A DNA stretch of 64,000 bases from Petunia secreta (taxonomy: Eukaryota; Streptophyta; Magnoliopsida; Solanales; Solanaceae), in assembly GCA_029990175.1 (NCBI GenBank), contig JARKIP010000038.1:26543501-26607500 (forward strand), given 5' to 3'. Shown in pieces: positions 1 to 11,560 of the stretch (within the stretch, counting starts at the first letter, position 1; each line of letters starts with the position of its first letter). Below the pieces are notes generated by a model that had not been told where the DNA came from, ran no database searches, and saw only the letters and a program-made list of their open reading frames with translations. Position numbers and translations under genes: made by a program.

Positions 1-1461
1 CAAGTATTGGCAATAGGCAACACTTGCTGCACTGCGCCGTAAGTCTTGAAAATTGTCAAGACTTGCCCCTTCCAGTTTTCCCTGCATTCTCGCCGTATAA
101 CTTGAAGTATTGGCAAAACAGCATTTGCCCATGAAGTATAGCCAAATGCCAAGACTTAACAAATTTTTTGCCTTGAAGCCTTGGCTTGCGGACTAAATAA
201 GGGTATTTTGCTAAAACATCTCTTAGCACGGGTATTTTTGTAAAACCACTCCTTATGGAGGGCATACGGTGAAATTTTTTGAGGTACATGTGGTGAAATT
301 TTTTGTCCATAAACAGTTATCATGAACTTTTAACCTCATTTAAATATTATTTAGAAAATGAACGGTGTTGCCCGTTGGGCATAAGTTATAGAAATAAATT
401 AATTTTTTCTACGAGAGAAGATCAGGACAGTTTTATATATCAACCTACGCAACATGTTTTAATTCATAAGCAAAAGCTCTTTATGAGGCTAAAATATTCA
501 CAGGTCAACTCAACTAAAATTCATGTCCGATGAGAAATAATCACACTATCTATTTATAACTTCTTGAACTATCTATAACTCCTGCATCATAGGTAAAACT
601 GACTTATGCACATATTACATCAAGAATTTATGACCATTGAGCAATAGAGGCCATTTTCAAGTTAAGCGGGGCAAAAGTCCAAGGCCTCTCCTTATGGTGT
701 CATATTTATGCAATTACCTCCTTTGATGTCCATATTTTCCACCCTAGAAAAACTTTTACCTATGGAAAGTTGAAACTACTGTTTTTACAAACTTTTAAAT
801 TACTCGTACATATAGATATTGGACAATCATACTTGACTTCTTAACTGTCACAATGATACGAAAATAAAATGTACAATACAAAATATGGGATATGATTTTC
901 TTGTCCCTTGATTGGATTCATCCCTAAAGATATATGGAATATTATAGCACGATTAGAAAGTGTTTCTTCAAGATGTTTTACTTTCGATATAGATGAGTGA
1001 AGCTGCAAAATATTTCTCAAGTTTACCCCCTCTCATAAATGGGCAGATGAAATGAAATTGTATCTATTTTTCATTTATTTGTTCTCTGCATTCATTAAGG
1101 TAGGGGAGTACTCCTAGTAAGTGTAGAATAAAGAAATTAATTTTCCTTTCTTTTCCCTTGTCCATCTCCAACATTGAAATTCATCACTAAATAGAAGCAT
1201 GGAAAGATAAAAAATTGAATTGGTTGGTGAGAGAACTCTATATTGCACAAGTGACCAGACCAAAAAGCTAAGGGGACCCTACCCACCAATTCTGATTTCG
1301 AGATCTGAGTAGACTAATGTTTCGTTGAATTTGGTTTTACTTTAGTTCCCAAAATAATATTTTGAGGTTACATCAATTATCTAATAAAACAAGAATTTAA
1401 TTGTTTCGTCTATGGGAAAAATGTATACTTATTGTAATTTGACTGATTCTAATCAAATTTG
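1..1461. other. Intergenic stretch with no recognised gene
   Basis: No open frame here has recognisable domains, codon structure or splice context. The first 310 bases carry loosely repeated words built on AAGTATTGGCAA and AAGACTTGCC, and two copies of GGTGAAATTTTTTG near 270-305, which suggests a decayed repeat. The rest is AT-rich and featureless to the eye. Confidence 0.5.
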
Positions 1462-2394
1462 GGCAATTCACAAAACTATGCAAACTAACACTCTTTCTTA
1501 CATTAAAATGTCAATATTTTTTTTCAAAACTTAGCAAAATGCACAAAATGGTGCTAAAAACCCTAGATCTTCCTCCTGCCAACCCCAGCCACCACCTCCA
1601 AGTACTGCTGTTGTATGTGTTGTGTATTTTCAGTGTATGTCACATGTATATTTTTTGTATTCACATTGTATGTAAAAGTGTGTGAATCTACATACATAAG
1701 CCATACACTAGGAAACACAGTTTCTTTTGCCTCCACCACCACCAACAACCACCATGCACCGCCGGAGAAACCAACAAACAAACAATCATACATGTATATG
1801 TGTTGTATGACAAGTGTATATACATTGTATGTCCAGTGTATATTCAATGTATATACAGTGCATACACCGTACATACAATAGAAATACGCACGACATACAT
1901 TACATACAGTCCACAAACATCAAACATACACCACCACCGCCGTGGTTCCGCCTTGTTCTACCGAAAAACTCAAAAAACAAAAAAAAGGACCAAAACGCTG
2001 TCTTCTGCCGGAATCCAGCCACATATAGTCCATACAGCCACCAAATTCAGATCTGAATGTTTCTTCTCCGTAACCGGAGATACGTCATCGAAAAAGCTAA
2101 AAAAATAATAATAACCGAAGCAGCTTTCACATAGCCACTATAGCAGCAGTGCGGTGGTTTCCAGATCTGGGGAATGACGGAGAAGAAGACCTTGTGGAAG
2201 AAGTCACCGGAAAAGTTTAAAAAAAAAAAAGAGCGTCGCCGCTGTAGCAGCTGGGCCACTGTGCAGATCTGTACAGTGGTGGTAGCGCATGACGGAGAAG
2301 CAAACGTCGGGGATGAAGTCACCGGCGACGATGGGGTGGGGGTGGTCGCCGGCAACAAGGAAGGAGGAGGTGTGGTAGCAGTTTGGGTTGGGGG

Positions 2395-2427
<33 letters not shown>

Positions 2428-2553
2428 GGGAGGGAAAAGAGTGGAAAAATGAGATTAGGGTTTTAAAAAAAATGCTATGTTTGGTACCATTTGAAAAAGT
2501 ATTGCTACGTTTGGTAAATGTGTAAAATGTTGCTATATTTTTAAAAAAAAGTC
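1462..2553. mobile_element. Mutator-like non-autonomous element M1
   Basis: The stretch is flanked by a 9 bp direct duplication with one mismatch, TCAAATTTG at 1453-1461 and TCTAATTTG at 2554-2562. A 9 bp target duplication is characteristic of Mutator-like elements. The two ends are related as imperfect inverted repeats rich in words such as CATAGCAA and its complement. Inside, a tract of TGTATGT/TGTATAC words (about 1600-1920) is followed by a GC-richer segment with CCGG and CACCGG words (about 1930-2360), then a GA/G microsatellite. No transposase is visible, so it would depend on an enzyme supplied in trans. The class is inferred from the target duplication and the shared layout with 39637-40610. 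Confidence 0.55.
2395..2430. repeat. GA dinucleotide repeat followed by a G run
   Basis: About eleven GA units run directly into roughly fifteen G residues. The tract lies inside element M1 and is likely to be length-variable. Confidence 0.9.
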
Positions 2554-3699
2554 TCTAATTTGACACACAATGTAATTTTCTCATCAAATTTCCTATTTAC
2601 AGCTTTAATGTACTTTTGATGGCACAGTTGTGTTTCGTCTCCTTAGTAAGACGTGTTACTAATAATAGCAATACTATGTTGTATTTTAGTTACTTTTATC
2701 GAGTATAACCTTTATATAATATAACTTGTGTATTATACAATTAGTAAAAATTTAGTCACAACTAGATATTTAGTTAAGTAAATATAAACGAGAATATTTT
2801 TAGTGTGCATCAAACAACTTAGTTAATTGTGTAAAGTTTCTTTCGGATCCACAAAAATTGGGTCCACAAATTTGTGTTATAAAAAGAAAACTCACACAAT
2901 TAATATCAGTTGTGTGAGGCACAAATTAAAATTTTCTCTATTGGTTTGGTGAATTTTAGCGATTAGCCACCTCTACTTGTTGTAGAAGGAGTTTCTTATG
3001 CAGATTGCAGAATGTTAACATCTTAAATTTCTTTTTTGGTATAAAGAATAATTTACACCATCTTTACCATTTTATTACAACTTTCACTTTATCGAGAGGA
3101 CTAAATTACGTCTCATTTCTTTAAGTTATCACTGCCCCCGACTACATATAAATATTTTTTTTGATGATGTAGTAGCATAAATTTCTTCATAATATCAATA
3201 AACAAAAGTTAAACTCTTTTGGTAATTTATTTTCTAGGAAGTTAGTTCTTATATATGGATTTATTCCAAAAAGAATAAAACAAATATCTTATTAATCCGT
3301 TAAAAAAAATAATGGCATAGGTATGAATTTAGAAACATTTTAACAATAAATCACTTCTCACTTTAATGAGGTAATATACAACCACAAAAATATTATGATT
3401 AATTTTAGATCATAAATTTTATAATTTATCATATGATCTACATGTTACGGATTTGAATCGTAAAAATAATTACTGATGCTTAGATCAAGATAGCTTGCGC
3501 ACATTATGTCCCTTCCATTACGGCTCTTTCTGGACTTTAACTGAATGTGAAATGATTTATGCATCGGACTATCTTCACGGACAGTATTACTTTAATTTTA
3601 AAAAAAAAAAACTTTTATTTTTCAATTACAACAAAATTTTGAAACGAACAAAAATCAAGGGCGTCCATTCAAAATCTATAGCAAGATAGAGCATCAAAG
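2554..3699. other. Upstream region of ADK
   Basis: About 1.1 kb of AT-rich sequence with no supported gene. The last 200 bases must hold the ADK leader or promoter. The start codon context is favourable (A at -3 and G at +4). No TATA box can be assigned confidently because the region is too AT-rich. A leader intron cannot be ruled out. Confidence 0.5.
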
Positions 3700-6600
3700 A
3701 TGGAGTATGAGGGAATTCTATTGGGTATGGGCAATCCATTGCTTGACATCTCAGCTGTTATTGATCAAGATTTCTTAACCAAGTAATCCATTTTATTTTC
3801 ATTTCATAGATCTAGTCAATGTCACATGTTTATTTATTACTCCCTCCGTCCCAAGTTATTACCCCCTCCGTCCTAAAAGAATGACATATTTTCTTATTTG
3901 ACAAATATTTAATGCATAATCTCTATTTTATTCCTATTGTATCCTACATTATTTTGAAGCTACAAGGATAAAATTGAAACTTTACAAGACTAACATCTAT
4001 TGCCACATAAAATGAGATGGAGGGAGTAGTATATCATATTGTTATTTAAATTACATGGTTATTTAACTCAGGTATGATATTATGCCAAAAAATGCAATTC
4101 TTGCTGAGGACAAACACTTGCCAATGTAAGTATTTTCTTTTTAAATGGTAGTCCTATTTGTTTGTTTAGTCGAGGGTCTATCGAAAACAGTCTCTCCAAT
4201 CTTGGTGGGGTTAAGGTTTGGTACATATGTAGACTCTACTTTGGTGGGATATCACATGGTATGCTGTTGTTGTTGTTGGTATTCACATTGCCTAGCTTAT
4301 CACATTGCATTTTGTACCTCTAGTTAGTTTAATTCTCATTGGATCGATCGTTGTATAAATATATGCGTGTTAGTTCAGCTGATTGGATTCAGAGGCAGTG
4401 AGCTCTAGTATGGTCTTTTTTCCTTGTTGTTGTCTGGGTACCAAATTACCAATGTACCATAGTCGCACTAGCTTGTAGTTGAGTTTATTGTGCTAGTTAC
4501 CTATGTGCCCATATAAAATTACCTGAGAACTTAGTTGTGAAATAAATGATCTAGTGTAAGGAAGATGGAATACACTATGTTTCAGTGTCAAAATTTCTGT
4601 ATTTAAGAATATAAAGTTGTAATAATTGATTTATGCAATGGTGAACTTTTTCATATTTAGTGATTGAAAAGATTCATAATTACATTTATTGCAGTTATTC
4701 CTGATATTTTGTGTAAATAATTAGCAGAGTGCTTCATTGCTTATCCATGCCGAATGATTCTTGAACAGCATGTAGTTTTCTACAAGCTAAAAACATTCAA
4801 AGTCACTTGAAAAGTCTATTTTGAATCGATCTTTGCTCATTTTTACTTCATATTGATAATTCAAGCGAGTATTGGATGTCATAATTTGTTACTGAAATAT
4901 GTGGATACAAATTGTTATTTCGGGAAACTAAGACTTGTTCCATGAATTCTTGAGAATTCACTTGAAATTTCTATATCATCACAACCTTAGAAGATGACTT
5001 TTCAAGAAGCAATATTTACGCAAATGGAAATATTAGCTCTATTTCATTTATAGACAGGATTATTGCTTTTGTGTGTGCATGGCTGGTTGCAATAAGCTCT
5101 TATTCGAAGGGTACTTGTACAAGTACTTTTTTCTGGCTACATATAATCTTGTTACGAGCCAATATGATATGTTTCATAAATTGATGGGCCAATTACTTTT
5201 CTGGTATTAAAGGTGAAATGCATGCCTTTCCTAATAATTGATGTTTGCGGTACAGAAATGAAGAGAGAGTAGTTAGTGGAACTTATTGTGCTGACGAGAA
5301 AATTTAGGTCGTGTGCCTTTTACTAGAAATATGCTTGTTCATTCAAAATACTGATACAGAATGTTATTTCCTAGGTATGAAGAAATGGCATCCAAGTTTA
5401 GTGTTGAATTCATTGCTGGAGGTAAATTACCATCACCTGATGCTCGCCTTATTTACATCTTTATTGAATGATATTTCGCATAGAAGATACCAGGTCAGAC
5501 TGAACACGTCCTCTTTGTAATTCTAATTTGCAGGTGCAACTCAAAATTCAATCAGAGTAGCCCAGGTGTGTTGTCGTTTTTTATTTTCCCTTGGTTCTGG
5601 CAATCTTACATGACCTATTTAGTTAGAAGAATAACTTTCCATTTCATTTGCAGTGGATGCTTCAAATTCCTGGTGCAACAAGTTACATGGGCTCTATTGG
5701 GAAGGACAAGTTTGGGGAGGAAATGAAGAAAAATGCAAAAGATGCCGGTGTTAAAGTAGATTCTTTTTCTTTATTTTTTCTCCTATTTATATGGCTTTCT
5801 TTTGTGTGTTGGGGAGTTGTTATTTTTAATACTTTTGATTCATCAAGTCATCATTGCTCGTCATTTACCTTTGTCTTGCTATTTTTTGGAATGATAACAT
5901 GGTAAAGACAGATTTTAATTTCATATTATCTTTGCACATGGGTGCCTTTAGGTTCACTACTATGAGGACGAGACTGCTCCAACGGGTACTTGTGCTGTTT
6001 GTGTGCTTGATGGCCAGGGGTTAGTCTAGAGCAATTTGTCTATCATCTTTCCTCCTTGTTGTACAATTAAACTCTTAGCTTTTGCTGACTGAAAAGGAGG
6101 GATTAAAGGGATGACTTTTCAATTAGTAAAGGTTAAAAAAATGATAAACTCAGCCTTCTCAGGGTTGTAAATGCTACGTATGAACTGATGATACTGAGAA
6201 ATTAACTTATCCAGGTCGCTGGTTGCAAACTTATCAGCTGCAAATTGCTACAAGGTTGACCATTTGAAACAGCCGGAGAACTGGGCTTTGGGTATGCTTT
6301 AGTCCCGGTGTTATGAGTTTCTGTCTAACTCTCATGCTAATTTAAACTAATGTGTCTGTGTGTAAAGTGGAGAAGGCCAAGTATTTCTACATCGCTGGAT
6401 TCTTTCTCACTGTTTCTCCAGAATCTATTCAGCTTGTTGCTGAGCATGCAGCTGCAAAAAACAAGGTCTGACCATTGACATCATTTGTGTTTGAGTGCGT
6501 ATTGTAGTGCTAAATCAAACAGTCATGTCATTTTCTACATTGCTTCAGGTTTTCTCAATGAACCTATCAGCACCATTTATCTGTGAGTTCTTCAAGGATC

Positions 6601-7542
6601 AACAGGATAAAGTCTTGCCGTAAGGCCATTGTCCTGCCTCGTTAAAGTTAGTACTGAGTGTAGAAGTTACTGATTACAGCTTGCATTTCTTTTTTTCAGG
6701 TATATGGATTTTGTCTTTGGCACTGAGACAGAAGCAAGACCCTTCTCTAAAGCTCATGGCTGGGAGGTTAATGATGCTTAGCTATAGGTTTCTCAAAATA
6801 ATATGGATTAATGTCACATAGCTAACTTGTTGGATCGATGACCAGACTGATAATGTTGAAGAAATAGCTTTGAAGATCTCCCAATGGCCAAAGGCATCAG
6901 GAACACACAAGAGAATCACCGTCATTACACAAGGTGCTGATCCAGTTGTTGTAGCTGAGGATGGAAAGGTCAAGTTGTTCCCAGTAATTCCATTGCCAAA
7001 AGAGAAACTTGTTGACACCAATGGTACTGGTATGTGTGTATGTAGTTTTTGCTTGTTTCTATTGCAATTTAGTCAAAATACCCACTCATTTAGTGGCAAA
7101 TATATGTTTGTCCCTGATTAAGTGGTAATCTGCTATGAGCTGTGTTATATTTGCCTCTACTGCTAAATTTGAACCCTATTAACAACTTTTAATAATCTTT
7201 AAGTCTTTTGTATAGACAATTCAAAATTGAAGCTGGTAGGAACCAGAAGTGCAACTTATTGAACTGTTCATTTACCAAACTATCAAATATTATTTGCAAC
7301 TTTCTTGTTTTAAAAAGGCCTTTTTTCTGCAACTCCTGTAGGCTGTAACAATCTTTATATCTCTTGACACACAGAATTACATTGTTTATTCTTTTGCAGG
7401 GGATGCATTTGCTGGAGGATTCCTTGCGCAGTTGGTCCAAGGAAAACCTATCGCAGATTGTGTAAAAGCAGGGTGTTATGCATCAAATGTTATCGTCCAG
7501 AGGCCTGGTTGCACATATCCTGAGAAGCCTGATTTTGAATGA
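3700..7542 (+). CDS. ADK: Adenosine kinase, 12 exons, 341 residues
   Basis: Adenosine kinase phosphorylates adenosine to AMP with ATP. In plants it salvages adenosine released by S-adenosylmethionine-dependent methylation and also acts on cytokinin ribosides; it is mainly cytosolic. Exons read from the sequence are 3700-3782, 4072-4125, 5375-5421, 5534-5565, 5654-5755, 5952-6019, 6215-6291, 6368-6465, 6549-6619, 6700-6766, 6846-7029 and 7400-7542. All introns are GT-AG, and the total is 1026 bases, exactly 342 codons including TGA. Landmarks are the N-terminal EGILLGMGNPLLDIS, the PfkB signature AGGATQNSIRVAQW, APTGTCAV, ITQGADPVVVAEDGK, and the C-terminal anion-hole and catalytic motif DTNGTGDAFAGG. 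That motif has Thr where the family normally has Ala, while the catalytic Asp is kept. Length matches plant ADKs. Intron 1 carries a MITE. Confidence 0.95.
3840..4026. mobile_element. Stowaway-type MITE in ADK intron 1
   Basis: The element starts CTCCCTCCGTCC, ends GGAGGGAG and is flanked by TA on both sides (3838-3839 and 4027-4028). This is the Stowaway (Tc1/mariner-derived) signature. The 5' terminal word occurs twice in tandem (CTCCCTCCGTCC at 3840 and CCCCTCCGTCC about 24 bases later), so the left end is duplicated or holds a remnant of a second insertion. It sits well inside the intron, away from both splice sites. Confidence 0.85.
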
Positions 7543-7923
7543 GGAATTTTCCTCTTGTGGGCTTGCCATTTTCTACTCAAGTTGAGGAGAAACATTTTCT
7601 GGTTCTTTTAGTATTTTTGAGCAGGTTATGCTAGTTGCTAAATAGTATATCCATATCCCAATTCCAATCCCATATGTTGTAAGGGATTTTATTTACCACT
7701 ATTTTCATCATCCGAGAGTAACATTCTATTGTAATTGCATTTTTGTTACAATTAATATGATTCTATAGTTTCCTTAGTATGATAGTATTTCAGGCTCTCT
7801 TTCCATTTACTATCTTCAGTTTAAAATCTTAATTAAGAGAAAAGATGGATGTAGAATATAAGGGTAAAGTTTGGTATGGGGTAAGTTTGATGGGTGATGC
7901 ACGAACTAATAATTTATTTCATA
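7543..7923. other. ADK 3' untranslated region and flank
   Basis: This holds the presumed ADK 3' untranslated region. There is no perfect AATAAA, but AT-rich words around 7735-7770 could serve for polyadenylation. Nothing else is recognised before the SINE. Confidence 0.5.
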
Positions 7924-8090
7924 AAAAGGACAGTCCGGTATACAAAGCACTCGCTCACGCATGGTCCGGAGCAGGGTCACACTTCAAGGGGTGTGTTGTA
8001 CGCAACCTATTAAGAATCAGTTTCATGACTTGAACGCGTGACCTTTAGATCATATGAAGACAACTTTACCAGTTGCTCCAAGCTTTACAA
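7924..8090 (-). mobile_element. tRNA-derived SINE
   Basis: Read on the - strand, the unit begins near 8090 with a tRNA-like head: a box A-like word (GGAGCAACTGGTAAAG) and a box B-like word (CACGCGTTCAAGTC) at the spacing expected of an RNA polymerase III promoter. It then continues into the conserved body, with CACACCCCTTGAAG-like and GGACCATGCGTGAGCG-like words, and ends near AAGGACAGTCCGG read on the + strand. This layout matches a tRNA-derived SINE family common in Solanaceae and related plants. It lies 3' of ADK in opposite orientation. Confidence 0.75.
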
Positions 8091-8173
8091 TAATTTGTTG
8101 CACAAATTTGCTAAATTAGCTTTAGTAATTAGAATATACCTAGACTACATATATAAGTAACTAAATATACTAA

Positions 8174-8953
8174 GGCCCCATTTATTTGCACTTAATGGGG
8201 ATCTTAATCTAAATGGTTCAGATATCAACCAATTAAGTGTATTTGTTTTTCTTAAAATCCAGTCTCTTAATGCCTCTTAACACCCTCTTTCTAATGTTCA
8301 GATCTCATAAAATGCTATCCTTCGTACCAAAAAAAAAAAAAAAAAAAGATCTCATAAAATGTGTTGCACCATTTACGGAGCAAGTATTTGCTTTCTTGAT
8401 CTAACTTTCCCACTCTTTCTAGTATGCTAACTTCCACCATTTCGTGATTTTCTTTTCAAAAATAACTTCCTATTCTTTCTTCATTTGATTGTTTGCGGTG
8501 GTGTTCATATTTTTCTTATACTTATCCTTTTCATAAGAACAAGTTACGAATACATTGTTTAATTAAATAATATTTTAATTAAAGATTAACTAAAAATGTA
8601 TTATTATAATATTTATAAATACATTGAGTGACACAATTGTGTATGTTGATATAGAAGTTTTATTCCATTTCAGGTAGTGGATAAAATAATCAGTTCTATT
8701 TTTAAATTTTAAATTTTATTCTTAAATAAAAAATGTATTTTGTATAATGAGATCTTCTAATAATAATTTATTACATGTTTAACTATTATTTTATTATACA
8801 TTATTAAATTAAATACATAAAAATTACACTCATTCAGATATTGAAAAACAAAAAGTCTCAATGATTTAGTATTCAGGTTCACTGACAACATCTTAATATT
8901 TAAATGTATATTCAGATTCAGGCATCTTAATCTTAATAAAAACAAATAGCCCC
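8174..8953. mobile_element. PIF/Harbinger-like MITE
   Basis: Imperfect inverted ends (GGCCCCATTTATTTG on the left, complement of CAAATAGCCCC on the right) are flanked by TAA at 8171-8173 and 8954-8956. A 3 bp TAA duplication fits PIF/Harbinger. Subterminal words built on CTTAATCT and TTCAGAT occur at both ends in opposite orientation. The interior is AT-rich with a poly(A) run near 8328-8347 and no coding capacity. Confidence 0.55.
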
Positions 8954-9420
8954 TAATAGGCTAATACAACTATTGAATTCAAATTGCAAGACAAAATACA
9001 TATCAATTATTTGAGAACTCAACCCCCTTTCCCAAATGTGGATAGTGCCCAAACTCCTATTGACCAAAATACTATCAGGCTACTGGTGTGTATGGACTTT
9101 GGAAATTGGAAATATAATGGACTCATCGCCTAGATATCAGTACCAGTTATTGGTTTATCGTTATTAGCACAATCTGATCAGAACGTAAAAGAGCTGCTTT
9201 TGTTGCATAGACAATTTGCAGGAACCAATTGAGACGGGAGGATTCACATTGTGGACAGAGGTGCTATGCCACTAATTGAGATGTTGCAAGGTCCAAATTC
9301 ACTGTCCACAGTGCCAAATTCAGGCGTAATTTTGGTCGATGCTTATAAGTTTGTAAAAGAGATCTTAAAGAAATCCCACTAAGTGCTACATTTTATTAAA
9401 GAAGGGCTCTGTTAATTTGG
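8954..9420. other. Intergenic stretch, nothing recognised
   Basis: Low-complexity AT-rich sequence without an open frame, repeat boundary or RNA gene that I can identify. Confidence 0.5.
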
Positions 9421-9620
9421 ATTGGTGAGTTGGTTGGGTGAGTGGTATTCCACATGGAATCAATTACCCTCGCCAACAACTTTCTCAGTTTGAGCTCGTC
9501 GTACGGGGTTTTTTTTGTGCGATTTACGTTTCCTGTGTGGTTTGCGAGCTATTGCACGAGGAGCTGGATTTACCCGAAAGGATAGCGGCTGCAGATTCAC
9601 TAGGTGGGAAATAAGTCTTT
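9421..9620 (+). mobile_element. SINE-like dispersed repeat
   Basis: A possible box A-like word (GGTTGGGTGAGTGG near 9433) is followed about 50 bases later by a box B-like word (AGTTTGAGCTC near 9488). A body with TGTGTGGTTTGCGAGC and GAGCTGGATTTACCCG then runs to about 9620. The head-and-body layout, and its resemblance to dispersed plant repeats with the same body words, suggest a tRNA-derived SINE. Ends are approximate and no flanking duplication was found. Confidence 0.45.
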
Positions 9621-9785
9621 GTATTGGATTTAAATATGTGAAAGGGTGCTAGCGTGCTGCTAATCAAGGCGTACCAAACTTGTTCTAGCTATGTAAGAGT
9701 GGTTAAATTGAAAGCTCACGAGTTCTGTACTTCATCAGCTGCTTCAATTTTCCATATCCATGACAAGGTTGTTATAACTTATAAG

Positions 9786-10640
9786 TAGGCCTGGGCATAG
9801 AGCTGAGCCAGCTCGGAACTCGGCCCAGCTCGATTGCCTTTTAGCTCGGCTCGGCTCGGCTCATTTTGAAAAGAGGCTCGGCTCGGACTCGGCTCGGTTT
9901 TATTCAAAGTTTGGCTCGGTTCGGCTCGGCTCGGTCAAGCTCGGCTCGGTCAAAGCTCGGCTCGACAGAGCTGGCTCGGCTCGGCTCGGTTAGCTTGATT
10001 TATTATGTAATTTTCTCTTTAAAATATAACTTTCATTCATTAGTCTCAATTACTAATTTGAAGTCTACTTAATATTTAATATAATTAACAATTGATAAAC
10101 TTGTACTCTTATCCTTATTTATTTGACATAAACAAATTTATTTTCTCATAATGTAAAGGTTAAGCCTACTAAATAGCTGATACTAAAAATCAAATGCAAT
10201 TCATATTTTTAATTTAACCATTTAATTATTAACATGGTAAAATTTATAACCATAATATTAAAATTTATAAGCCTACTAGATGTTTTCAATCAAATCAAAT
10301 TAAAATAACTAACACTTTTAACATAAGTTATAGGGTAAAACTACTTATCATATTTTTAACATCATCTCTAAAACTGTTTTTTTTAATGATTATGATGAAA
10401 AAAAATAAATATTATTTTTTATATTATTAAGTATGAGGACACAAAAGAAAAAGAGTCAGCTCGGGCTCGGCTCGGGCTCGGCTCGGGCTCGGTCAAACTC
10501 TAGCAAAGCTCGGCTCGAGCTCGGCTCGGCATAGTTTAAAGCTCGGTTCGGCTCGGCTCAGGCTCGGCTCGACTCGGTAACATAGTAAGCTCGGTTGGGC
10601 TCGGCTCGGGCTCGGCTCGCTCGCTCGATGCCCAGGCCTA
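9786..10640. mobile_element. Non-autonomous hAT element with GCTCGG repeats
   Basis: The element is bounded by perfect 8 bp duplications CTTATAAG at 9778-9785 and 10641-10648, and begins and ends with inverted repeats TAGGCCTGGGCAT / ATGCCCAGGCCTA. Both features are diagnostic of the hAT superfamily. Both subterminal regions (about 9810-9990 and 10455-10625) are arrays of GCTCGG/GGCTC words lying on the same strand, and the 450 bp centre is AT-rich. No transposase is present. The apparent proteins rich in Ser, Arg, Ala and Gly across this stretch are only translations of the GCTCGG array. Confidence 0.85.
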
Positions 10641-10782
10641 CTTATAAGGGTAAAGGAATGTAACGAATGTAATACCAACCCTTCAAGGATCTATCACACG
10701 TTGCATCTAGGAATTGTATCAAGTGCTGCAGCCTGCAGTTAACCCTTCAACTTTGTAATCCATATATTAAAAACATCGAATC

Positions 10783-11544
10783 TGTTGGGGAGAAACAAGC
10801 AATACCAAAATTGCACGACGAGGTAAAGCGGAAAAATACCCAAGTCAAAATACTTCCCACACTATTTGAATAAGAGGAGCAAACCAATCCAAGCACAAAT
10901 AAAATATGGGGCAGCCACCAACAACAATAATAGGCTAGGCAAGTAAGCAAAATAATCAAACGACAAGAGACACCAATTTTACGTGGAAAACCCCTTCAAT
11001 GTGAAGAGGTAAAAAACCACGGGACCAAAGTCCACAAAAGCTCCACTAATCAGCAACAAGAGTTACAAATGTTCTCCAAATTGGCCACAAACAAAGTGCC
11101 AAACAACGAGCAACAATAGATAAAAGATAGCACCAAAACTAGGGAACAAAAGGAGAGAAATCACCCAAATTCAGCTACAGTTCGTGACCCAGAAACAGAA
11201 GCTACAAACAGCAAAATCCAATCTCCACCGTCCAGATCAAAGAACAGGATGTTGAGAACCCCCAGTTCAAATTTCAGCTTGATCCAACGGTCAACGAGTC
11301 GGGAAACGCAGTTTGAAGCGGACTGCCTGAAGCAGAATTTTCTGGAGCAAAAGAACTAAGTTTTTCTTCTCTCAAAACCCCTAAAACGGCTGCTCTCTAT
11401 ATTTTTCTCTCTTGTCTCATTTCAAACCTAAAAGAGGTCTTATTTATATGTCTTGGCATAGTGGGCTATTTGGGTAAAAGTGGGCTTGGTCCAAAAGGGT
11501 GTTTATTTATCCACATAGGAAGGGAAAAGCCCAAAAACCCAACA
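10783..11544 (-). repeat. 3' LTR of the Tork-like element
   Basis: It begins TGTTGGGGAG and ends CCCAACA in + orientation, giving the TG...CA termini of LTRs. It contains a stem-loop at 10982-11021 (outer stem CGTGG/CCACG). Confidence 0.95.
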
Positions 11545-11559
11545 ATTCTCCCCCTCCCG
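11545..11559 (-). other. Polypurine tract of the Tork-like element
   Basis: On the - strand this is a G/A-rich run (GGGAGGGGGAGAAT) directly before the 3' LTR and one base after the pol stop codon. It primes plus-strand DNA synthesis in LTR elements. Confidence 0.85.
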
Positions 11560-11560
11560 A

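Noticed and set aside
56..310. Open frame on the - strand at the left edge
   Set aside because: No family resemblance, and it covers degenerate AAGTATTGGCAA repeats.
7924..8090. A genuine tRNA gene
   Set aside because: Box A- and B-like words are present, but the sequence does not fold into a complete cloverleaf and continues into a SINE body.
9866..10678. Ser/Arg/Ala-rich small proteins
   Set aside because: They come from the GCTCGG repeats of the hAT element on either strand.
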